Notes: generated by a model not told the origin, from the letters alone. Positions 50,486 through 63,856 are shown, counted from the first letter of the stretch. The stretch is 64,000 bases of DNA from Phascolomyces articulosus (GCA_025677815.1 JAIXMP010000028.1:1-64000); one strand, 5' to 3'. Made by a program: numbers and translations.

Positions 50486-51563
50486 TTATCGCCTATCGCG
50501 ATCACGTCTTCTACTGCTCTTTTCTCGACTTTTCTCTCTGTTTCTATCCTTATCCTTGTCCTTATCCTTTTCTCTGTCACGATCACTTCGACCTCGATCT
50601 CGTTCAGATTTATCATTACGATCACGATCTCGTTCACGACTTCGATATCTGGATGAATGATGACGAGAGCTACGATGTGATCTGGAAGAAGAATGTCTGT
50701 GAGAGGAAGAGACACGATCTTCGGATGATTTCGGTTGATTGGATCTGGATTTGGAGGGTGATCGCGAACGACTGGTGGAACGTTTACGACTGCTTCGACT
50801 TTCGCGTTTACTGGTAGTGACAGGTGATTTGGAACGAGAGGCTCTACTATGAGAACGATGTCGACGACTACTTTTATCACGTCGTGGAGAACGCGATCGA
50901 GAATTAGGGGATCTGGATCGTTTATGATGTCGACTGCTACTACTCCTATATCGATTGCTGCTGCTACTTTGATGATGATTATTGCTGCTGTTGCCGCCAC
51001 TATAACGCTGTTCTCGTTCAGCTCTAGGTCCAGTAGGAATCGCTTCATCAGGACCTGCCATGTCAACTCCTTTTTGTTTATCTTCATTATCGTCTGCCAT
51101 CTGATTTGAACTATTATCGCCCCCACTTCTTCCTTCTCTATCTCCTTTTCCTCCTCTTCCTCCTCCATCATCGATTCGAGGTTGTTTGGTATTTTGACGA
51201 TGGCCTAACTCCATATCTCCACTTCTTCGTCGTCCAGTGGCTCCTGCCGTAAATATTCTACCACCACGCATGGTTAATCCGCCACCACGTCCTCCACGGC
51301 CACCAAATCCTCCACGAGGACTAAATGAAATAGGTCCTCCGGGACCACCTAATTGCATAATATCTTGAGGTGGAATACCAGGGAAAGGTCCTCCCATACC
51401 GCCAAACATTTCTTCAGGTGGAAAAGCACCAGGAGGAAAAGCTGCTGGGTTCATAAATGGAGGTCTTGGAGGCATACCTGGTCCACTCATTGGCATATCC
51501 ATATCAGGTCCGAAATCCGGTGGCATGCCTATTAAAAATAAAAAAAAAGATATTGAATACTCT

Positions 51564-51606
<43 letters not shown>

Positions 51607-54430
51607 ATATATATATGAATTTTTTTTATAACATACCAAATCTGAAATTATCGCCACCTCCACCTGCGGCCATTCTCATTTGCATCATGGCAGCAGCAGC
51701 AGCAGGATTCATTCCAGGTGGCATACCCATCATCCAACTCATATCATTAGGTGGACCACCCATCATTAAAGGATTACCACCAAAAGGTGTTGGTGCACCA
51801 CCACCACCACTTCCACCACTCATAGGACCACTTGGACCACCACCAAGACCTTCTGGCATAGATCCATCTTGTTTATGTTTATTGCCTCTAGGTGTACGTT
51901 CTTCAGATTCAAAGACTTGAATGGGCATACCTCCTTTGTTGCTGTGTTGTTGCTGTTGCTGTTGCTGTTGCTGTTGTCCTCCCCCTCGCTAATTTTTTTA
52001 AAAAAATAATCATCATGGAGTTAACGCATGGACCATAGATATACTCTCTTATTTTTCTCAATTTGAAGAAAAAAAAAGAAAACTCACTTGTGGATGCTCT
52101 GATGAAGAATGAAAACTTGCTATTTGTTGAAGTTCTTGTGGTTGTTCTTGTTGTTGCTGTTGTTGTGATGACTTATCAATTTCCATCTCATTTTCATTGG
52201 ATTGAGAATTCATTGGAACATTTTCACCTCCTTCAGTACCAGCAAGGTCAGCATCCTCTGCTGATGCAGCCGCAGCCGCTATTTCTGCTTCCTTTTCTTG
52301 TTGTTCCTTATAAACTTGAATTGTATTTCTTAATGAACGATTGGGAATAACGGCGCTTGATAAGACGCCTTCTTTATTACAAACAGGACACCTATTTGTT
52401 TCGTCGAGTTTCGTTGTGATGCCTAAATTTTCAATAAAAAGAAGAGATACCATGATATGTATTATATAAGTATATAAATAATTAAAAAAGTTATAATATA
52501 AATATATATATACATGAAATCATAAATAATAATAATAATAATATAACAAAAATAATAAAATGACTAACAACAACAAAAAAAAACTATCTATCATCAAAAT
52601 AATAATAACTATACATCTATCATAATGACACTATTTCTCCCCCTCTCTGTATATATAATATAGAATAGATAACTTGGATATCCAGCTGTTTACAACTACT
52701 ATTTTTTTTACTACCATGCATACTAGTGTATTTTTTTTTCGATTGAACAGTGTAGATAATATCTCTTTTATAATAATCATCCAGTATCCTTGTTCCTTTT
52801 TTCTAACCCAAACAGAAAAAGCACACCCATGTCCCATATAAAAGCTGATCTTAGCTATATATTCCTCACCAGCTCTCCACGCCCATACCAGATACTCAAC
52901 GGATAATATACATTCTCTCATACAGGATCCTTCTTCCAAAGCAAAGTAAAGATCAATGATCCCTCTCCCAATCGCCTAGTCTTTTTTATCCTTTTCTCCT
53001 TCCCGCAAACATGGCTACATGTCGACAATTGAACAAGATCCACAATATCAATGATCGCATTTTCCCTCATATATGATATACAACAATACGAAAAATACAC
53101 TAGTAGCGATGGTAGTCGTTGTAACAGAAGATAATCCACGCTGTTCATCGTCATCATCATACGCATCCACCGGTATGTAACAACATGAAAAGAAAAAATA
53201 AAAATAAGAAGAATATGATAATACAATAATACGTTATACGTACACTCTTTACAAAAAGACTTGCCACAACATGGTACCAGGACAGCATCCTTCATCAGAT
53301 TCCCACAAATACGACAGGTTAATTCAACTGGTTTTTCTTTCATCGAGACTGGATCTCGTTGTTGTTGAGTGGATGGACTAAAATAACGAAGACAAAAAAA
53401 TTAATGATTCATGATTTTTTGATATGTTGCCCTCATTGTTCTTAAAAAAAGAGTCATTGTATTTTTACCTTCCATTCATTCCTGGTCTTGGTACGAATTG
53501 ACCTTTAGGAACATTTGGACAATAGTATATCCAGTGACCTATATATGTACATACAACGAAACAAGAACGCGCGTTTTTTATTTATTTATGATAATGATTA
53601 GTTAATAAAAAAGTAAATACCAAAGTTTGATAAAAAGTAGAAAAAAAAAGAGTTGCTTTTATGTACCTGGCTGTCTGCACTTGAAGCATACGTATCCTAC
53701 AGGTGGTTTTTGGGATTCTGGTGGTATTGTTGATTGATTGGCTGCATTGTTATTACTACTGTTATTATTATTATTATTGTTATTACTATTACTAGCGTTA
53801 TTATTACTGGATCTTTGCATGTGCTGCATTTGTTGTTGCATCATCATTTGTTGAAACTGAAGTTGTGGGTTCAACATGGCCAAATTCATCATTGGATTGA
53901 ATCCTGGAGGACCGCTCATCATTGGATTGGGAAATGGTTGTGGTGATCGGATATTGGGTTTAGGACTCGCTCCACTATTACTGTTATATCGTTTTTTTTG
54001 AATGGGTTGAATAAAAAAGAATAAGAAGTATAATTAGTTAATAAAAAAAAGAGAAAAGTGAAATAATAAGGTCGTTTTAGGAAAAAAAATATATACAGAT
54101 ATAAAAATAAGAGGTGTATCACGCACCAACCACATACACACACAATAAGAATAATAATAATAAGATACCCAAACTCTCTCACTATACAGTAGAAAAACAC
54201 GCTCTCTCTTTTTTTCTCTTTCTTTCTCCAAATCACAAGTTGGTGTTTGGGAGTTGGGATGGTGGAAAATGGAAGAAAAGGAGAGGAAATTTGAAAAAAA
54301 AAAATAATAAAGATCCTTAAAAATAAATTTACCTTGGAAGTTGATCTTGTTGATCTTCCCATTGATCGGACGATTGTTGCAACATGGCTTGGATCTTTTC
54401 TTCTTCATTTTTTGGATCTTGTTCTGCCAT
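50486..54430 (-). CDS. MPE1/RBBP6-like protein without DWNN domain (zinc knuckle + RING + RS tail)
   Basis: Seven exons in transcript order: 54430-54333, 53980-53667, 53538-53469, 53377-53244, 52422-52088, 51988-51637 and 51528-50486; all phases agree, about 781 residues. The start reads EEEKIQAMLQQSSDQW, the segment that follows the DWNN domain in MPE1/RBBP6. Next are Met/Gln- and Asn-rich runs, a CCHC zinc knuckle (CFKCRQPGHWIYYCP, about 131-146), and a RING/U-box-type finger (CRICGNLMKDAVLVPCCGKSFCKEC, then RCPVC; about 190-240). A Gly/Pro/Met-rich region and an Arg/Ser-Asp tail follow. MPE1 is part of the cleavage and polyadenylation factor that cuts pre-mRNA 3' ends. The usual N-terminal ubiquitin-like DWNN domain is missing, and I find none upstream. 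The intron between exons 4 and 5 is about 0.8 kb. Confidence 0.9.
51568..51603. repeat. (TC)n microsatellite in an MPE1-like intron
   Basis: About 17 TC units followed by (TA)n, within the intron between exons 6 and 7. Confidence 0.9.
52423..53243 (-). other. Unusually long intron within the RING finger of the MPE1-like gene
   Basis: About 820 bases, against 60-150 for nearly all other introns here. Its donor is GTACGT and acceptor TTTAG, and it splits the codon of a RING cysteine (KEC). Frames inside it on the minus strand show no family I recognise. Confidence 0.75.
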
Positions 54431-55325
54431 TGTGTGTATAAAAAAAAAAAGAGTATGTGCGCAGTTGAAAAAGAGAAAAAAAAAGTGTGCGTAAAGAAAA
54501 AAAATATAAAAAAGCGCGACGGATTCTATATGTATCGGACTGAAAATGTTGTTTTCTTTTCTTCTAGTAAGAGCCACGCGACATGAGCCAAATGACGATA
54601 AACTATTTTCCTTTTAACAAAACATTTTAATCTATCTATCGTATTTTATATATTACATTTTTTTTTCATATATTAGCTGGTTTTCACTATCTAAAGGATT
54701 ATATATATAGAAGAGTAATCCTGTTAGATATCATTATTGTTAATAAAAGTTATTTTCATTGTTGCATAATAACAAATGTAAAAGAGAGAGAGAAAGAGAC
54801 TGGGACTTTGAATCAGTTGATCATTTTAAAAGAGTCTCTTTTTGAGCGTAGTATACTTTTATGTTGGATATCAATATTCTTTCATGAATGTAAAAATATC
54901 CTTTTTACAATGTCAAAGTGTAAGACGCAGACATACAGCACATTTTTCCAGAAATCAATTTTTCATTTATACATTTCCATGTTGATCCAAAAAAGCAAAA
55001 AGACAACACCTTTAAATGTATACTATACTACATTCATAGTAATATTGACAGGGGTTATATAATAGCAATCAATAAGACAGTTCCTCTCCCTTGGATGACG
55101 AACTTTCCATGATTTTTTTATTTATTTTTTATACGGGTTCCTTAGAAATATATACATGATCATCATTGGTACCTTAACCAGGAATAAAGCCCTATTTTAA
55201 CGTGGAGATCCAAAATCTAAACTCTAGATCTATCGCATTGTCAAAAAGATAATCTTTTTTTTTTCTACTTTCTCTATACCTTCCCATAATATCTTCCTAT
55301 ACAACAAAAAAAAAAAAAAACGATA
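54431..55325. other. Divergent intergenic region MPE1-like / AANAT-like
   Basis: Pyrimidine-rich leaders flank both starts. I looked here for a DWNN domain on the minus strand and saw none. No supported gene. Confidence 0.6.
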
Positions 55326-55859
55326 ATGTCAGAAACGATGAAAGAACTTGTCTATGAACCTGCCACATTAACCGATTTGGATATCATTGCCGATATTGAA
55401 ACCCAATCGTACCATCCCGATGAAGCCGCTTCTAAGGAACAAATCGCCAATCGTATGCAATATGCCAACGAATGTGATCCCAATTTATTCTATGGTGCAT
55501 GGACGCTAGACACCAACAACAATAATAAAAAGGACAAAGTAGCAGGCTTTGTATGCACAACATTAGGTTCCACGCCATTGGTCACGGACGAATCCATGAA
55601 GGAACATGATCCTAAAGGCAAAGTGGTTTATTTACATAGTGTCTGTGTCAACCCTGAAATAAGACGTCAAAAGGTGGCGACGCGTTTAATGCAACATTGG
55701 ATCGAATTACTCAAACAAAGTAAAAAATATGATCGTATTGCTCTTATTTCTCGAGAAAACTTGATTGGTCTTTATGAATCTGTTGGTTTTAAATATCTTC
55801 AAAAGAGTGAGGTCGTCCATGGACCGGATCCTTGGTTCGATATGGTGATTGATCTTTAG
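55326..55859 (+). CDS. GNAT N-acetyltransferase, arylalkylamine N-acetyltransferase (AANAT) type
   Basis: A single exon of 177 residues, a usual length. A poly-A stretch directly precedes the ATG context. The first part has DIETQSYHPDEAASKEQI, the AANAT E-x-x-x-Y-P-x-D-E-A-A motif. GFVCTTLG and VTDESMKEHDPKG follow. The acetyl-CoA-binding segment is VYLHSVCVNPEIRRQKVATRLM with the RR-x-x-x-A turn, then RIALISRENLIGLYESVGF and HGPDPWFDM. The HS in LHSVCV corresponds to the conserved His region of the family. AANAT enzymes acetylate arylalkylamines or polyamines with acetyl-CoA; in fungi the role is thought to be detoxification of amines rather than melatonin rhythm. Substrate not known. No introns, unlike most neighbours. 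Confidence 0.88.
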   Translation: MSETMKELVYEPATLTDLDIIADIETQSYHPDEAASKEQIANRMQYANECDPNLFYGAWTLDTNNNNKKDKVAGFVCTTLGSTPLVTDESMKEHDPKGKVVYLHSVCVNPEIRRQKVATRLMQHWIELLKQSKKYDRIALISRENLIGLYESVGFKYLQKSEVVHGPDPWFDMVIDL

Positions 55860-58800
55860 ATGTATCAAATAATAAAAAAAAAAGATCATGTATGTATGTA
55901 TGTATATATACACTATTTTTTTTTGTCAATTGGTTTATCAAATGAGAAGATTGGATTGGAATGATAAGGGTCTATATGTAATATGAAAGTAGATCAAGGT
56001 TTGTGGATATAGAGTATGGTTATCATCCACAATTTGGAATTAGATTTGCAAACATAAGAGGTTGTCGAATATATTTATTATATTTAGTGTACCAAATAGT
56101 CAAAATGAGTATTTATCTATTCCAAGGGATAATATACATAAGTAGGAAAGATCCTATCATCCCCCCCAACAACCCTTATGGACCGTCATTTCGGGGTAAC
56201 ATTTGCATGAAAAAAGAAGAAGATTATCCAGATCTTCAATCTTCCATTGTTTATATTCAAAAGCAGTAGTTGTGCATACATTTTCCCATTTTAAACCAAT
56301 AACATATTTATCCATGGCATAATTAAAGGCCGAGAAATGAAGAAATAGTACCACTATTTCTAGATACTAGTTGCGGATGGATATATTATTTGACCGTGGC
56401 CGAATAAACCACAATTGACCTGATTTAGAGTGTAGTAAGATGCTCAAGAAAAGAATGCATCTTTTTATAATCATAAAATAATCCCTTTTCTCTTGAAGGG
56501 ACCAGAAGGACAAAAGAAAAATGATATTTGAATCAAAAAGATTTATCCATATTTTTTTTTGGCTGTACCTTTTTTTGAACTGATTTTGTAATAATACGAA
56601 AATACAAAAAAATCACAGCAAAATAAGATATGACTCATTCCATACTTTTTCACTTTACACGCGCAAGATAACAATTTAAAGATAAATCCAAATGTGTCGT
56701 CTTTGTGTTATCTACTCATGGGATGAATATGGAGGTGACAATTGACGCAATATGGGAAATTTATTTGACTACGAACAATGACGAAGTCATCGTTTCACTT
56801 TACGCCATTTTTTTTTTAGTAAATTCTCGAATGATTTTAAAATACGTAATCATGGAAAGAATCTTATTATTTGAATACTCTAAACACTCCCTCTTCTATC
56901 CATCCATAGACTTAATTTCTAAAGAGATGTGGTTATTTAAAATGGCACACACGATTTTTTTTAGTAATCTAATCCAATCAGTATTATCATCCATTTCGGT
57001 GTATCAAAAGGATGAATAAAGGAGTGGATCCGAAAATTTGGATGGTAAAAAACTTAACAACAGTGAGTGTTTTCCCACGATATTTTTCTGGCTGCCAGTA
57101 CATATAGTCAGTAGTAATATATAGTATATAAAATATGTATTATATAGTAATAGTCGTCTTTGAGTATTTTACCATGATCTTTTATATCATTGGTACTTAA
57201 AAAATCAAGCCCGATGCCACCGAGTCATATTTCATATTATATTAGTTATACCTGCAGTTTATACTAGAATAATTATATACAAAAAAAAAATCCTTCATTC
57301 ACTGTATTTTTTTTTTTTCAAAACTATCTTTTTTACTAGCCACTTGTTTAAAAAAATATATGTTCAAAATATTTGATTTTAAAGTGGTCCAAGATGGGCA
57401 TGTGTAAAACAACAGCTACAAAATAAAGAAATTTGCATATTTCTTCGTGAGAAAAATGTTTTGGATAGAGATAAATATTCTACCAACAATAACAAAAAAA
57501 AAAAGCTTCTGAGAAAAAGAAATGTATAAACCAATAACATTATGACTTTTTTTTTTTTTACTATTGACAACCTCCCTTAACAATTAAAAGAAATTGTTTC
57601 CTATATATATCATTATTATGGGTTAATATAATATGGTCATCACTATTAGCTAACCACTGTTACTAATAAAGATCATTTGTTTTAATAAGGTAATCTATTC
57701 TACTAAGTATTTTTTTTTACTTATTCACTTCTCAATCAGCATTATCGTTGGACGATCAAGAATAAATATAAAAAAAAATTAGTGCTTCGTACGACATCAA
57801 CTTTATCGTTTCTATAATACGACGCATTGAGCATCAATGAGAAACCGTGGCAAAAAAAAAAAAAAAACTTTATAGCTGGAACTCAAAACTTATGTAATCT
57901 TGGACCAATAAATTCCATGGAATTGTATTATTCTTAAATCCCAATCAAGGAACAAATGTAAAAAGAAAATCTTTTTATTAAGCATCATTCATTATCGTAT
58001 GAAGGAACGATAGTTTATGAGGCTAAGTAAGTATAATAAGTAAGAAAGGTGCTGATCAAGATAATCAATATAATAATGTGTGATGGTAATGCTAAAGTGT
58101 GGGGGGGGGATAAACCTTGAAATAATGGATTTCTAAAATTTTCTGTTCAAAAGTTACTATGGTAATTAAATTATTTGTCCTTTGTCATCGGAATGTGAAC
58201 GCACAAGGTTTTCTAGTTCTCTTTCAACGACCAATAATGAATGCTAGTTAATGATCTATTTATCGCTTTGTCATAATAATTGAAAAAAAGTGGGTGATCT
58301 TGTTGCTGTTTGACATATATAATTTATCAAAAGGAGGAGGAGAAAATATAATGATAGATCGTTCCTATCAATAAAACTCGATATATATATATTTTACCGT
58401 TGTTTCCAGCTCTTAAAAAAAACCGAGATCCCGCCATTTTAGTACATTTTTTCGCATTTCTCCCGGTTAATTCGGTTTTATGGTTTTTGATTTGATTGTG
58501 TGGGGGATATGTGGTTTAAAAAAAAAGTAGAGCGGGTAGTGAAAAGTGGAAGAATAAAAAAAAAGCATGCACTCTCACATGAATGTGATTTTAAACAACA
58601 TAACAATAATAATGAAACATATTCATGATGATATCAATAACAATAAGATCACAAAATCCAAATAAGAGATGGGCGTCATAATAAAAAGGTAAAGCAAGTA
58701 AAAAAAAAAAAAAAAAGGTCGCGTTCCGAATCCCATGTGGATTATCACGCTCTGTCAGATGCAAAATTGAAAAAGTCAAAAGTAAGAGCGGGGGAAAAGG

Positions 58801-59541
58801 CAAGTGGGTCAAAAAACATCATATGATTACCAAACATATACAACCACACACACACACACACACATCACAGTGAAAACATAATAATTAAGCATGAAAATCC
58901 AATTGAAAGGTGATACTATGCTACTTTTATGTATTTACTTTAGTACCACTACCCTTTTTTTTTTTATTTAATCCCACATTGATATTCCCATACAAAGTAA
59001 TTATGATCAAATGGTTCAAAAAAAAATAAATTCATGGAAAATAATATCTTTATTATTATTGAAATTATTATAAGAAAACAAGTGATATATTTATATATAT
59101 ATTTATAACTATAAAGAAAAAGAAAAAGGGAAAATTATACAAAATGACAAGATGAAGAAAGGGTTATTTTTTTGGAGAGTGATTGGTGATTTGTTAAAAA
59201 GTGGATTATAAGTGTGTGTTTTATATATATATAGGTAGTAATTCGGTGAAAGATGGATGGCAATAATATAGGAGAGAAATGAAGAATAAAAGGTTATTTC
59301 ATTGTTGTTACTATGTTTTTTTTATAATAGGGATGACATATAAACAGAATATAGATGATATCAAGAGAAGAAGAGGAAGAAGGAGGTAATAGAAGAAATG
59401 ATGCTGATATGAAGAAAAATGAATAGATTGTAAATCATGTTCGACATGATTCTTATTTTTTTTTTTTTACTCATACTAATAATAGTATTCGTCCAAGTGA
59501 ATGATATTGAATAATGGATATTATATCCATCGTCAAATAAT
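55860..59541. other. Gene-poor AT-rich region
   Basis: About 3.7 kb with no frame I can support. The longest open stretches (for example 56003-56269 and 56705-57019) lack family motifs. A (CA)n repeat lies at about 58845-58864. Confidence 0.6.
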
Positions 59542-59917
59542 TTAGTTGCCCTTTTGTTCAACCTACAAATGATAGAGAGATAAAATACTTCATGAGTCAC
59601 TTTTTCTCACGGCCCTTTCAATGAATGGATGAATAAGATAGAGTTGTACTTACATCAAAAGGCTTTTGAGCATATTTGCCAGGTTCAGTCTTCCAAAAGT
59701 CTGCGCTGACATGTTCACCCTTGCTTTGGAACTCGATTTCAGAATCCTTGAGACGATCCAAGTATCGAAGAGTTTCATTGTTGCTATCATTGACAGTTTG
59801 CTTGGGAACTTGAGCTGTGGTAGAATAAGCTGCTGCTGCTACCATATGTCTTTGAGTAGAACGAGAAGTAACGTTCAATGCACGAACAAGAGTGGCTGCT
59901 GATCCGTAAGCTTGCAT
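59542..59917 (-). CDS. Small mitochondrial-type protein, function unknown
   Basis: Two exons, 59917-59654 and 59562-59542, make 94 residues; the last exon has only six codons plus the stop. The first 35 residues are Ala/Ser/Thr/Arg-rich without acidic residues (VRALNVTSRSTQRHM then AAAYSTT), as in a mitochondrial targeting sequence. The mature part has ETLRYLDRLKDSEIEFQSKG, EHVSADFWKTEPGKYAQ and ends KPFDVEQKGN. The ordered, polar C-terminal half looks conserved rather than random, but I cannot name the family. The intron is supported by a perfect GTAAGT donor and TTTGTAG acceptor, and by a sensible C-terminus. Matrix or inner-membrane location is inference. Confidence 0.7.
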
Positions 59918-62900
59918 GGTTTTGTATATGTAGATATTGAAGTTGGAATGAAAAAAAATGAAGTGGTAGAAAAATGAATGAAAAAAAAAAAAGAAAAGAA
60001 AAAGATTGGAAAAATGTGGATCGGTATTTATACAAAATGGATAAGGGCAAAAAAAAAAAAGTGAGCCGGCATGAAATCCAAATGAAGAAGAATCAACTTT
60101 TTTTTTTTTGAGTATACTCAAAACTGTTCCGTAACCAAGTTTGGTAGTTTTGCAATTCGGGAATTGAATTTTTGAACAACTCTCCAGTCAATGATAATCT
60201 TTTGGAACTGTCCAAGTTTTGTTATTGATAATCTTTTCCATTATTATTATACAATTTCTGCTGCTAGTTGCTTGCTGCGAGAGTACATAATACATGCATG
60301 TCAATCAATCAAACACCTGCACATCCTTTTTATTATTATTATAATTTTTTTCCCACCTTTTCCCTTTGTTTTTCCTCCTACTACTCATCTTGAAATAATG
60401 AAATTGTATATTTTTCCCCCCATATGTTTAAGAAATCACTAATATTTTCTGTTTTTAAGGGGGGGGCGAAGATGGGGGAAAGTAAGGTAGCGGAAGGTAT
60501 TATAGGGCGAAAGGGAATATAGGATAGTGTGTACTTTATCAATCAATTGGAGAATGTGTAAAGAATAGGATGTATATTGGCCATAATTTCAAGAGAAAAA
60601 AAAACACTCGCTTAGCCGGTGATAATAATTGATTTGTTTTTTTTCCCTTTGCGATCATTCAAAAATACCTTATAAATTTCAGACTCTCATATACTACTTC
60701 CTCTTATGTAGTGATTGATAGAAAAAAATTTTTTTTTTCTTGTTATGTGGCGTGTGTGTGGGATGATTGCTGATGGATAAGCACACTTTTTTTTTTTATT
60801 TTCCTTACCAGCTTATTCCAAATAAAATGATAATGATTGTCTAGTAATAACTGTTGTTATATATAACTGCTTGAAGCATCTTTAGTTTCACAAATACCCT
60901 TATCTGATCGATAAGCCCATTGTCTTCCTTTTCCCTTTTTCTTTCATTCTTTTCGGGATGAACACTTTTTTCGTTCATATATATTCATTATGAATGATAA
61001 TATAAATGTGAAGAATCCATGGCTCCGGATGATAATGCTAGCGTTGCATAAAACCCTTTATCCACACACTCTTTTTTTTTTCTTTATACAGGAAAAAAAC
61101 TTCTCACAACGATTACTTTATATTTATAGCAAACTGGTACATAATGTTTACTTGTATGTGGCAAATAGTGCATTAGAATTCATGTATTGAAAAAAATACT
61201 GATATTCTATTTTATATTATTCTGCATATCCCTTTCTTCTACATGTTATGTACATTTATTCTTTAGAAGAAGCAAATGGAACCGTAAATAAAACAACATC
61301 ATAACAGCATAGAATCATGTTGTTGTTTTTTTTGGCATAAAGAAGTAATTATATTCTGTAACACCCTTTATTTCTATTCCAAGAAAGGGAAGTGGGAAGG
61401 GAAGATTGATAGATAATGGAGATAGAGAAATGTTATTGGGAATGAGATCACAGGTATGAAATGATTGGCAAATAAGGTATGTCTGTCTGTCTGTCTTTTT
61501 CGGATTCCTATTATTATTTGCTTGTGATCTCTTAATATAAAATTTTCTATTTTGTCATTTGAACACAAATACTCGTAATCATCGTCGTTCAGAAAAATAC
61601 TCTCACATTATGGATCATCGGAAGGCTAAAAAAAAAAGTTTTTTAATTGGGCGACATTATTTTTCTCTATGGGAAAAATGTCAGGATGGATCCATTCCAC
61701 GCGAGCTTACACAAGCTTTATTTTTTTTTTATGGCCTGTTTCATTTTCGTGAGATAATAGTAATGCTTGCTAAGTACACATACTCATAATTTAGAAATGT
61801 GTGTTGTAATAAGTGCTATAGGCATTCCCTTTTCGCCTTAAACAAGAAACCCAATTTGGGAAAATTTCTCCGAACCAACAGGTTTTTTTTTTCTTTTTTG
61901 TTTCAAGGAGAAAGACGACGAGCATAAAAAAGTTCTATATAGTAGTAACATTATCAATAAATGGTTTGAATGTTGTTGTTATTGTTATTAACCAATCATA
62001 ACATGGATAATACACACATTGAATTAGATCAAACAAACAAAACGTTTTTGGGTCCTGATTTTTTGCTAAATTACGTACCTATTAGCTCAGAGTCTAATAA
62101 AAAAAAAATTCACCTGTTTACACACTCTCACACGCAATGCCACCCAATAGGTTACACTATACTATTTTTTTTTTTCTTCATTGATAACTTTACTAAAAAG
62201 TTCTAAAAAACCTGTCATAAAATAAATAATAATAAAACTGTGGAGAAGCAATATCGACAACTGGAAGGATTTCTTTTTTTTTTTTTTTGGTCCCTTAAAA
62301 AAAATATCGATGATCTTCGTTGATAGGGAAAATAAAAAAAAAAATTAGGAACGGGGCTTTGCTTAATAATGAAAACCAATAATTAGGATCCTTTCAAATG
62401 ATCGTTCCTTCTTACCTTTTGAAGTCTTTTCAAGATGTGACGGGGAAAAAGCTGCAGCAGTTTTCGTTTTCGTTTTCGTTTCCTTTTTTTTTTATGGTTC
62501 AAACATCGTCACCAAACCAAATTGTTCCTCAAAAAGTCATAATTTTTTTTTCTCATGAGGTTACACGTATAAACTACAGACGATGATGATGATGATGTTT
62601 CGGAACCTTGCATTTTCACCTTTTTTTTTTCTTTCCGCTGTAACAGATAATTCACCCACACAGTTTTCTTCATTTCCTTCGCTGGAATCTAACTCAACTC
62701 TGTTTTTAATCATTTTTCACTATTACTTATTACAACATCTAAATAAGGTGGTTCGTTAGGATATGTTTCTTTAAATGGATATGTTCAATGATTAGTTGAT
62801 CGGTTGTCTGTAAAAATGGAATGGAAATATATGGATTACATCAAAGATTGTTGAGAACTACGTCGATAGAGTGAAAAAAAAATGTTGGGAAAGCAGAAAA

Positions 62901-63856
62901 AGTTGGATAACCATATATATGCACCCCTCAAGAAAAAAGCATGCTAATAATAAAATGACAGTGATACGAGAAAGAAAGTTTTACTCTTGAGGCCTTTTTT
63001 TTTTATGTTTGTCTATATTAGATAATGACGTACTGAACGATTGTGGAGAATGTATTCTATGAGTTATCAAAGTGCCTGAATAGAATAAATAAAAGAGAAT
63101 TCCCTCTGTTCCAAATAAAAATTGTATAATATAATATGTGATAAAAAAAAGTAATAAGCTGATTTGCTCTAATAGTTGATCTCATCACAATTTTATATGA
63201 TTCTAATATAAAAGGAAAGTTCATTCTTTTGGATCGTGTAAAAAGGAGACCAGGGCTCATCATCAAAGTTTACAGTACTATGAAACGTATTTAAAACAAA
63301 CAGAACATCATTCCTTTGGATCATCTGGACGATAGGAAAAAAAACGGGTACGTGGTTGTCGTCATCATCTATTATACTCTTTTTTTTCTAACAAGACGAC
63401 CATTTCTGCCTGGTTCTGGCTGAGCAGAATTATGAATTGCTAATGATCAGCTGCAAGGGACTTTTATTTATTTTTCTGTCACGACAAAACACAAACAAGA
63501 ACCAAGAAATGCATATTATCAAACTCTATTTTGCTTTGCAGATTGGGGTTTTTTTTAGGGGAGTGCTAAGCTTTGCACATTAGTTATCCAGTTTGATATG
63601 GCATCTGCTTAAAATAAAAATAAAAATTGATCTATTAGATATATATCTTGGTAGTGATCCATCATCTTTCTTATCTTCAGCATGATAAGATAAGATACTT
63701 TTTTATATATACAGAATCATAGAAGATCGAATAACTGGGGAGATTTGCATGTTATTTTCCATTTTACGCTAATGTATCTCAATTTCTTTTACTTTTTTTT
63801 TTTGGCCAGTATCCTGTGTCGAAATGCTATTTTATATACTCAATTCCTATATTATG
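59918..63856. other. Gene-poor AT-rich region
   Basis: About 3.9 kb of AT-rich DNA with many A and T homopolymers. No frame, tRNA or repeat family is recognised on either strand. Confidence 0.6.

Noticed and set aside
50482..50817. Plus-strand and shifted frames across the MPE1-like RS tail
   Set aside because: Shadow frames of Arg/Ser/Asp repeat codons.
52631..53343. Minus-strand frames inside the long MPE1-like intron
   Set aside because: Exon 4 reads cleanly into GTACGT and exon 5 completes the RING finger; the intron frames give no known motif and break the domain.
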